NCBI GenBank assembly: GCA_046350055.1
Contig: JAXMBC010000001.1
Span: 3,348,001-3,412,000, forward strand
DNA length: 64,000 bases
Direction of reading: 5' to 3'
Source of the DNA: JAEUIE01 sp046350055
GTDB taxonomy: Bacteria; Planctomycetota; Planctomycetia; Gemmatales; HRBIN36
Part shown: piece by piece, positions 56,981 through 64,000 of the stretch
Layout: each line of letters begins with the position of its first letter
Numbering within the stretch: the first letter of the stretch is position 1
Translations under genes and position numbers: made by a program
The notes under the pieces: generated by a model
The model's input: only the letters and a program-made list of their open reading frames with translations
Told to the model about the DNA's origin: nothing
Database searches by the model: none

Positions 56981-58173
56981 AGATTGCCCTGTGTTATGAA
57001 AGCATGATGCCCAACAAGGGTGGATGCGAAACCTATCTGGCTGATCTGGCTCGCTACCTGGTGGAAGATGGCCATGGAGTGCATCTCTTTGCTTCCCGGT
57101 TGGATGCCGAGTCCTTCCCCGCGCAGGTGATGCACCATTTGCTGCCAGCCAGTACCGGCCTGCGGTTTCTGCGCCCCTGGCAGTTTGCCAAAGCCTGTCA
57201 CGCAGCCCTGCAGCAGCATGACTTTGATGTCACCATCGGTTTCATCAAGACCTGGGGGCAGGATGTGCTGATGCCCCAGGGTGGCTTTCATGCGGCATCC
57301 GCGGAACACAATATCAACAAGCATCATTCATGGCTGATGAGGACGCTGGTGCGTCTGATCCACACTATCGACCCGAAGCAATGGTCGTTCCGTGCCTTGG
57401 AACGCAAGCAACTTTTCGGGTTTCCGTCCATCCTGGTGGTGCCCAGTCGCATGGTGCAGCAACACGGGAAGAAGCACTATGGCTTGAGCGATGATCGCAT
57501 GCGGGTGGTACACAATGCCATCGATCACGAGCGATTTCCTACCCACGACAGGCTGCTGGTGCGGGCTAAAATGCGTGATGCCCATCAGCTGCATCCTGAA
57601 GATCCTGTTGGCTTGTTCGTCGGACACAACTATCGTCTCAAGGGGTTGATCCCACTGCTCGAATCACTCCGGCTGCTCCCCAGGGAGGTGAACTTCCGCC
57701 TGCTGATTTGTGGCAGTCCCAACTATGCTCGCTTTCAGAGAATGGCTGAACGGCTGGGCGTTGCAGAGCGGGTACGGTTCCTGGGATTTCACCCGGACGT
57801 GCGGGAAGCATTCTTCGCGTCCGATTTCCTGGTGCATCCATCCTTTTATGATCCCTGTGCCCTGGTCACCATGGAAGCGCTGGCTTGTGGCTTGCCGGTT
57901 ATCACGACCCGGTTGAACGGTGGTTCGGAACTGCTGCCCGGGGCATTGAGTACCCTCACCATCGATACACCTCACGACCATGCTGCCATGGCGAAGCAGA
58001 TTACCCGACTGTGCCAGCCTGTGGAACGATCTACCCTGTCGCGGGCTGCCCGGGATGCTTCCCAGCAATGGACGTTTTCCGATCATTATCGGGCACTGTG
58101 CAAGGTCCTGGAGGAAGTGGCTGCCCGCAAGCGACCCCGGCACAGCACCATGAAACCGGGCATGGTATCGTAA
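56977..58173 (+). CDS. Glycosyltransferase family 4 (WaaG-like)
   Basis: 398 residues, GT-B fold. The N-terminal domain has MKIALCYESMMPNKGGCETYL; the C-terminal donor-binding domain has GLFVGHNYRLKGLIPLLES, RFLGFHPDVREAFFASD and TMEALACGLPVITTRLNGG. It resembles the glucosyltransferase WaaG that adds the first outer-core hexose. It is the last gene of the operon, coupled to the second WaaP-like gene. Confidence 0.9.
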   Translation: MKIALCYESMMPNKGGCETYLADLARYLVEDGHGVHLFASRLDAESFPAQVMHHLLPASTGLRFLRPWQFAKACHAALQQHDFDVTIGFIKTWGQDVLMPQGGFHAASAEHNINKHHSWLMRTLVRLIHTIDPKQWSFRALERKQLFGFPSILVVPSRMVQQHGKKHYGLSDDRMRVVHNAIDHERFPTHDRLLVRAKMRDAHQLHPEDPVGLFVGHNYRLKGLIPLLESLRLLPREVNFRLLICGSPNYARFQRMAERLGVAERVRFLGFHPDVREAFFASDFLVHPSFYDPCALVTMEALACGLPVITTRLNGGSELLPGALSTLTIDTPHDHAAMAKQITRLCQPVERSTLSRAARDASQQWTFSDHYRALCKVLEEVAARKRPRHSTMKPGMVS

Positions 58174-58268
58174 CCAGGGATAGCCTCTCTTTCCCCTATG
58201 GCTTGCACCCAAGCCCCCTGCTACATTAAGCCCATACCTCTCCCCTGTAATGCGTTAGGAGTTCTGAC

Positions 58269-59582
<1,314 letters not shown>

Positions 59583-59608
59583 GCCGTCGTCAGGACATTC
59601 CAATCACC

Positions 59609-59640
59609 AAGGGCATGAATGCACACCATTCATGCCCTTT
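59609..59640 (+). terminator. Intrinsic terminator of the glutamate dehydrogenase gene
   Basis: GGGCATGAATG-cacac-CATTCATGCCC with AA before and TTT after: an 11-base perfect stem, 30 bases past the stop codon. Confidence 0.88.
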
Positions 59641-59710
59641 GTCATGACATTCTGCTGCAATTATCCATTGCAGTGTGATAGGATGATCTCAACCTGCCGG
59701 AACTCCTGCC

Positions 59711-60742
59711 ATGCTATCTCGCCGACAACTGCTGCGTGCCTCTGTTGCCTATGCTTTCGCCAGTTCTGTACTCCTTGCCCAGGATGCAAAGAAACCCCAG
59801 GCCGGTATCGTCGAAGCAGGCGACCGCTTGCTCGATGCGGTCGGCAAGAGTGGTCAGGAAAAGCTGCTCTATCAGTATGAGGATGCCGAGCGGTTCAACT
59901 GGGACTTCGTGCCCCTGAACAACACCACCACGCGGCAGTCGACCCGCAAGGGCATCATGCTGGACGATTTGAATGCCGACGGCAAAGGTGCAGCACTCGC
60001 TCTGCTTCAGGCCTGTACCAGTAAGGACGGCTACCAGTGGTGCCTCGACATCATGGCTCGCGAAGCCATCCTGGCAGAACTGGAGCCTCGCAATGCATGG
60101 TTCCGCAAACCAGGCTGGTACTTCATCACCTTCTATGGCAAGCCTGCCAGGACAGGACGCTGGGGCTGGCGACTCGATGGCCATCATCTCTCCGTGAACT
60201 GCACGATAGTTGATGGGCAACTAGCCTCAGCCACACCCTGCTTCATGGGATTGAACCCCGTCAAGATCATGCATGGTCCACATCAGGGCGAACGCAGAAC
60301 CATTACCGCGTCCGAAGACGAAGCCCGCACGCTGGTGAAGATGCTGACACCGGAGCAGGCCAGGATAGCGGTCGTGGAAAAGCATCTGCCTGAAGTGAAA
60401 GCTCGTACGAAACAGGCACCGGCCTTACCCACTGGTCTGGCTGCCAGCAAAATGTCCGAGCCTCAGCAGGCCCAGTTGCTCAAGTTGGTGCAACATTACT
60501 TTGGTCGTATGCCTGCTGCACAAGCTCAACAGGAAGAAGCACAGCTGATGAAGTCGGGCTTGGAACGGTTGACCTTTCATTACACTGGCGAGACAGACCC
60601 AGGCAAACGACACACTTATGTCATCCAGGGGCCTTCGCTCTTCATTCACTACATGAACGAGCAGACCGACCCGCACCGCAACCCCGCCAATCACATCCAT
60701 AGCGTGTATCGCAGCAAAACGAGTGATTTTGGACATGCGTAG
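59711..60742 (+). CDS. DUF3500 protein with Tat-like signal
   Basis: 343 residues. The N-terminus SRRQLLRASVAYAFASSVLLAQ looks like a signal peptide with paired arginines. DUF3500 marks are WDFVPLNNTTTRQ and the C-terminal HIHSVYRSKTSDFGH, with LDGHHLSVNCTIVDGQ in the middle. Activity is unknown. Its 3' end overlaps the -35 of the following phosphatase promoter. Confidence 0.88.
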   Translation: MLSRRQLLRASVAYAFASSVLLAQDAKKPQAGIVEAGDRLLDAVGKSGQEKLLYQYEDAERFNWDFVPLNNTTTRQSTRKGIMLDDLNADGKGAALALLQACTSKDGYQWCLDIMAREAILAELEPRNAWFRKPGWYFITFYGKPARTGRWGWRLDGHHLSVNCTIVDGQLASATPCFMGLNPVKIMHGPHQGERRTITASEDEARTLVKMLTPEQARIAVVEKHLPEVKARTKQAPALPTGLAASKMSEPQQAQLLKLVQHYFGRMPAAQAQQEEAQLMKSGLERLTFHYTGETDPGKRHTYVIQGPSLFIHYMNEQTDPHRNPANHIHSVYRSKTSDFGHA

Positions 60743-60756
60743 GGTTTGACTATATT
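60729..60756 (+). promoter_or_regulatory. Promoter of a leaderless HAD phosphatase mRNA
   Basis: TTGGAC (60729-60734), 16-base spacer, TATATT (60751-60756), then exactly six bases before the ATG at 60763. No ribosome site is present. Transcription would start at or one base from the ATG. Confidence 0.65.
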
Positions 60757-60762
60757 AAGCCC

Positions 60763-61410
60763 ATGCGCAAGATCCTCATCACCGATTTCGACGGCACCCT
60801 GTGTCGGCAGGATTTTTATCAGCTGGTGATTCAACACCTGCTGCCACCCGGCGTGCCGAACTACTGGCAGCAATATCTCGCTGGCACCATTACCCACTTC
60901 GAGGTGCTCCAGAAGTACTTCGCCGAGATTCGACAAAGCGAAGCTGAGGTCGATCAAATCCTGACCAGGATGGAGCTGGAGCCCGAACTGCCTCAGTGTC
61001 TTAGTAATCTGCGAGAAGCAGGCTGGCAGGTCGCTGTCGCCTCCGCAGGCTGTGGCTGGTACATCGAGAAACTGCTGAAGCACCTCGATCCGCCTGTGGT
61101 GGTACACACCAATCCAGGGAAGTTTGTGGAAGGGCAGGGGCTTCTGATGTCGCTGCCGTATGGCTTACAGTTTTTCTCACCGATCACGGGTATAGATAAG
61201 ACTGCCATCGTGAAAGCAGCCATCGCCCAGGTCGGCGAGCAGAACGTCGCCTACGCTGGCGATGGCCATACCGATGTCATCCCCTCGCTGCTGGTGCCTG
61301 CAAAGCAACGCTTTGCCAGGGGGGATCTGGCGACGGTGCTCGATCGCAAGATGCAGGCCTATCAGCCATTTACACGGTGGAAAGAGGTGGCTGAGGGGCT
61401 ACTTTCCTAA
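60763..61410 (+). CDS. HAD-superfamily phosphatase (MtnX/HAD-IB-like)
   Basis: 215 residues. Motif I is ITDFDGTLC, motif II lies in VAVASAGCGWYIE, and motif III/IV is YAGDGHTDVIPSLL with lysine in GIDKTAIV. The family contains the methionine-salvage phosphatase MtnX and phosphoserine phosphatase-like enzymes; the substrate is not established. The end overlaps the convergent GNAT gene by 12 bases. Confidence 0.88.
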   Translation: MRKILITDFDGTLCRQDFYQLVIQHLLPPGVPNYWQQYLAGTITHFEVLQKYFAEIRQSEAEVDQILTRMELEPELPQCLSNLREAGWQVAVASAGCGWYIEKLLKHLDPPVVVHTNPGKFVEGQGLLMSLPYGLQFFSPITGIDKTAIVKAAIAQVGEQNVAYAGDGHTDVIPSLLVPAKQRFARGDLATVLDRKMQAYQPFTRWKEVAEGLLS

Positions 61411-61983
61411 CCGTCCCTCCAGTCCCCGTTTCACCTCCGCCCACTCCGTATCCAGCACGCTGAAGATCACCGTATCTCGCCGTCTCCTCGTCTGGGTCCA
61501 GCGGTGGCTGCGGAGGATGCCTTCCTGTGTCGCACCGAGTTTGGTGACAGCAGCACGCGAATGACTGTTGATCGCATCAACACAGAACTCAACCCGCTTG
61601 ATGCCCATTACTTCAAACGCCTGTCTCATGAGTAGCAGCTTGCTTTCTGGGTTCACCGCGGTGCCGTGATACGTCCGTGCATACCAGGTCGAACCAATCT
61701 CGAGACGGTCGTCCGCCAGGGCCAGATTCAGGTAGCTGGTGCTACCAATAACTTCACCACTGGTCTGATGGATCACCGCATAAGGCACACTGGTTCCTGC
61801 CGCCTGGCCACGTTCGGCTGCCTCCCACCAGCCATCGAAAAACTCACCGTAGCCACGAGTGACGGTGACTTCCCAGAGCTTGGGATCATTCGCGGCAGCC
61901 TGCATCCCGCTGCGATGCTCGGCACGAAGTGGTTCCAGGCGGATGTGCTTGCCTGGCAGGATCGGGTAGGTCAGCATTTTCAT
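61399..61983 (-). CDS. GNAT-family acetyltransferase
   Basis: 194 residues of the RimJ/RimL type: the N-terminal strand ILPGKHIRLEPLRAEHR, a central IGSTSYLNLALADDRLEIGSTWY, and TNPE-like NPESKLLLMRQAFEVMGIKRVEFCVDAIN. It acetylates a protein N-terminus or small amine; the substrate is unknown. ATG 61983 has GGAG seven bases ahead. Longer readings to 62007 place the start within the -10 region. Confidence 0.88.
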   Translation of the reverse strand: MKMLTYPILPGKHIRLEPLRAEHRSGMQAAANDPKLWEVTVTRGYGEFFDGWWEAAERGQAAGTSVPYAVIHQTSGEVIGSTSYLNLALADDRLEIGSTWYARTYHGTAVNPESKLLLMRQAFEVMGIKRVEFCVDAINSHSRAAVTKLGATQEGILRSHRWTQTRRRRDTVIFSVLDTEWAEVKRGLEGRLGK

Positions 61984-62051
61984 CGCCGTGCTCCGGGGCC
62001 TCAACATAGAATAGGGGAGTGAGAGTGAATGGCCCGTAGAGGTTCACATCC

Positions 62052-62537
62052 ATGCTGACACCGGTCCAGGTGGGCCAGTCGCCGGAGGAGAAGTTTCGCG
62101 AGTTCCTCGCCAGCCGTCCCACGCCCCAGCGTTACACCGCTGCCCAGCGTGATCTCATTGGCTATATCTTCAAACAGCATCAGCACTTCGATGCTGAGGA
62201 ACTCTGTGCTGCTGCATCCCGGGAAGGCTTGCAGGCCAGCCGGGCAACCATCTATCGCACGCTGACCAAGCTGGTAGAAGCGGGGCTGCTCCGCCGCGTG
62301 CCCCTGGGTGAACGGGTGGTCTACGACCACGATTATGGCTACCCGCAGCATGCTCACCTGCACTGTACCAAGTGCAACTCCATGATCGAAGTAACGAGCA
62401 ATGACTTGGAAAACCTCGTCCCCGTTCTCGCCAATCACAAGCAGTTTCACCCCACAAGTTACAATCTGGTCGTACGAGGCCTCTGCCACGATTGCAACCG
62501 GGCCCGCACCATGAAGCGACGTCTCGATTTGATCTGA
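62052..62537 (+). CDS. Fur-family transcriptional regulator
   Basis: 161 residues. Winged helix: RYTAAQRDLIGYIFKQHQHFDAEEL, then the recognition helix SRATIYRTLTKLVEAGLLRRV. The metal-binding and dimer part has DHDYGYPQHAHLHCTKC and CHDC, two CxxC zinc pairs. It could be Fur, Zur or PerR type; the length is normal. It is divergent from the GNAT gene with a candidate -10 TAGAAT near 62007. GAGG lies upstream. Confidence 0.92.
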   Translation: MLTPVQVGQSPEEKFREFLASRPTPQRYTAAQRDLIGYIFKQHQHFDAEELCAAASREGLQASRATIYRTLTKLVEAGLLRRVPLGERVVYDHDYGYPQHAHLHCTKCNSMIEVTSNDLENLVPVLANHKQFHPTSYNLVVRGLCHDCNRARTMKRRLDLI

Positions 62538-62546
62538 TTGCACCAG

Positions 62547-62573
62547 TTGCATCCCTGTCATTCCTGCTATCAT
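62547..62573 (+). promoter_or_regulatory. Promoter of a leaderless TIM-barrel mRNA
   Basis: TTGCAT (62547-62552), 15-base spacer, TATCAT (62568-62573), then six bases to the ATG at 62580. No ribosome site. It is the third promoter with the same spacing. Confidence 0.6.
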
Positions 62574-62579
62574 AACCGC

Positions 62580-63356
62580 ATGATCGCTGTCACTCTTGAA
62601 ACACTCAATCAGCCTCTGCGTAGTGCCGTCGTGGTAGCTGCCCAGGCGGGTATCCGCGGTATGGTCTTCGATGCCACCGGGCCGTTGGGTCCTGCTTCGC
62701 TGGGTGAAACCGCGCGGCGTGAAGTCAGGCATCTCCTCCAGTCGCACTTGCTCAGCCCTGTGGCACTCCGCTGCCCACTGCGTCACGGTCTCGAAGAACT
62801 CGATGGGTACGAAACCCGCTTGGAACGACTTCGCCTGGCCATGCAACTGAGCTTTGACCTTGGTGCAAGGATGATCCTGCTCGGTCTGGGTACTCTTCCT
62901 GCCGAGGTGACAGACCCTCGCTATGAACGCATCAAGTCTGCAACGACCGAACTCGCCCAGTTCGGTGACCGCATCGGCTGCCGCATCGCCCTCGACGCCG
63001 GCCAGGAACCGGTCGAGCATCTGCTGAAGCTGGTACAATCGATCGACACCGGCTCCTTAGGCATCTCGCTCGATCCAGCAACGCTGCTCATGGAGAAGCA
63101 GCCGCTGGAAGCGGGCATCTTCGCGGTGAAGGGTGTGCTGTTCCATACCTATGCCCGGGACGCCATCCCTCGCCGTGTCGATCGGCCCGCCCGCGAAGTC
63201 AACCTGGGCCAGGGCGATATTGACTGGCTCAGTTGGTTCGGCACCCTGGAAGCCTGCCAGTACCGTGGGGCGTATACAATCCGCCAGCCTGATGGCACAG
63301 TTCCAACACTGACAACCGCAGTGCAGTTGATGCGTCGCTGCGGTATTCGGGGCTAA
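62580..63356 (+). CDS. Sugar phosphate isomerase/epimerase-like TIM barrel protein
   Basis: 258 residues of the AP-endonuclease-2/xylose-isomerase-like barrel: VVVAAQAGIRGMVFDATG, LSFDLGARMILLGLG, IALDAGQEPVEHLLKL, GSLGISLDPATLLM, and late GQGDIDWLSWFGTLEACQYRG. No metal-ligand set is certain. The start is ATG 62580. The methyltransferase follows two bases after its stop. Confidence 0.85.
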   Translation: MIAVTLETLNQPLRSAVVVAAQAGIRGMVFDATGPLGPASLGETARREVRHLLQSHLLSPVALRCPLRHGLEELDGYETRLERLRLAMQLSFDLGARMILLGLGTLPAEVTDPRYERIKSATTELAQFGDRIGCRIALDAGQEPVEHLLKLVQSIDTGSLGISLDPATLLMEKQPLEAGIFAVKGVLFHTYARDAIPRRVDRPAREVNLGQGDIDWLSWFGTLEACQYRGAYTIRQPDGTVPTLTTAVQLMRRCGIRG

Positions 63357-63358
63357 CA

Positions 63359-64000
63359 GTGCCCCCCATCGATCCCTATTCGCTGAAGTCGATCCCCAAG
63401 TGGCATCCACGCCGCCTGTATCACACTGCGCTGGCGAGGTTGGAGGAATGGAAGGCCAGGCAAGCCTTTGATCAATATGCCTTGCCACGATTGGTGGTCG
63501 ACACACTTCCTGCGTTGCCCGATGGCATCGTGTGGAGTGACACGCAGGTGTCTCCAGAGCAGTTACGACATCTCCTTTGGGCTCTCCAGCAGACGGAAGG
63601 CCTGGGTGGTACAGTCGTGGAAATAGGATGCTGGCGGGGCGTTACGACTGCTGCCCTGGCACAGCATACGCAGCGACCCGTGGTAGGCATCGATTGCTTC
63701 ATCGGCTCCGCGAACCAGGTCAACCGAGATCACTTTGTTCAGCGGCTGGCCGCCTATCCCCATGCCAGTCTGCTGGAAAAACCTTCTGGTGCCGCTGCCC
63801 GGGCCTGGGACCGCGGCCCCATCAGTTTCATCTTCATCGATGCTGACCACGACTACTGGAACGTGGCACACGATATCAATGCCTGGCTGCCACATGTCAT
63901 GCCCGGCGGCATGATAGCCCTGCACGATACCGATCTGAAAGTCTTCGCGGGCAGCAGGCGAGCCGTCTACGAGGTACATCAGCAACTGGATCTTGTTGCT
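63359..64000 (+). CDS. Class I SAM methyltransferase, cut by the window end
   Basis: 214 codons are visible from GTG 63359 and the frame is still open at 64000. The SAM site is VVEIGCWRGVTTAALAQ; then VVGIDCFIG, ISFIFIDADHDYWNVAHDINAW and PGGMIALHDTD, typical of the Methyltransf_24 group used in sugar, lipid or natural-product methylation. It immediately follows the TIM-barrel gene, so it is probably co-transcribed. Confidence 0.85.
   Translation, partial: MPPIDPYSLKSIPKWHPRRLYHTALARLEEWKARQAFDQYALPRLVVDTLPALPDGIVWSDTQVSPEQLRHLLWALQQTEGLGGTVVEIGCWRGVTTAALAQHTQRPVVGIDCFIGSANQVNRDHFVQRLAAYPHASLLEKPSGAAARAWDRGPISFIFIDADHDYWNVAHDINAWLPHVMPGGMIALHDTDLKVFAGSRRAVYEVHQQLDLVA

Overview
The window looks like chromosome of a planctomycete, most likely of the Gemmata lineage. 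Supporting features are: ECF sigma factors paired with serine/threonine kinases, large exported proteins opening with the LExLEDRxVP signature, a PEP-CTERM protease, a PVC-type CxxCH heme dehydrogenase next to an SGNH-like protein, and DUF1573, DUF1579, DUF3500 and phytase-like secreted proteins, together with a Gram-negative LPS-core operon. Base composition is moderately GC-rich by eye, with AT-richer patches near positions 200-2200, 28650-29850, 36400-36700, 37100-37500 and 48500-48950. No assignment was tested by database search.

Layout. 1-5450: partial tRNA-Tyr, a cytosolic-looking S8 protease, and an opposing run of ECF sigma factor, TPR kinase and an unrecognised 150-residue protein, then tRNA-Thr. 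5500-9620: SDR oxidoreductase, acetyl-CoA hydrolase/transferase-like enzyme, acyl desaturase with a long alanine-rich tail, ribosomal protein bS21. 9880-17030: phytase-like protein, double-ACT protein, N-formylglutamate amidohydrolase-like protein, FmdB zinc ribbon, rhomboid lacking its serine, PQQ propeller, DUF2252 protein, mini channel-like protein. 17260-20480: M24 peptidase, accB and accC (fatty acid synthesis). 20480-25330: an esterase/SMP-30 gene split by a frameshift, and a second kinase/ECF pair. 25500-34000: RTX-type protein, ABC-F ATPase, secreted proteins, PEP-CTERM protease, TrmB-like methyltransferase. 34100-44480: SGNH-like protein, 1140-residue heme dehydrogenase, a DUF559 nuclease between two copies of a GC-rich repeat, an ABC-2 permease, and a large Ig/TIG surface protein. 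44700-51000: M28/PDZ peptidase, small membrane proteins and a complete IS3-family element. 51270-58170: parvulin chaperone divergent from a five-gene LPS-core operon (hldE, heptosyltransferase, two WaaP-like kinases, GT4). 58270-64000: glutamate dehydrogenase, DUF3500 protein, HAD phosphatase, GNAT, Fur regulator, TIM-barrel protein and a methyltransferase cut by the window end.

How the parts fit. The strongest functional unit is the LPS-core operon, whose genes overlap or nearly abut. The two sigma/kinase pairs are probable signalling modules. Several genes have a -10-like hexamer exactly six bases before the ATG, which suggests leaderless mRNAs. Several intergenic inverted-repeat families are present, and one of them brackets the DUF559 gene. 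I found no CRISPR array, prophage or obvious defence island. The most unusual leads are the repeat-bracketed nuclease, the desaturase tail, the frameshifted esterase/lactonase, the pseudo-rhomboid and the double WaaP-like pair.
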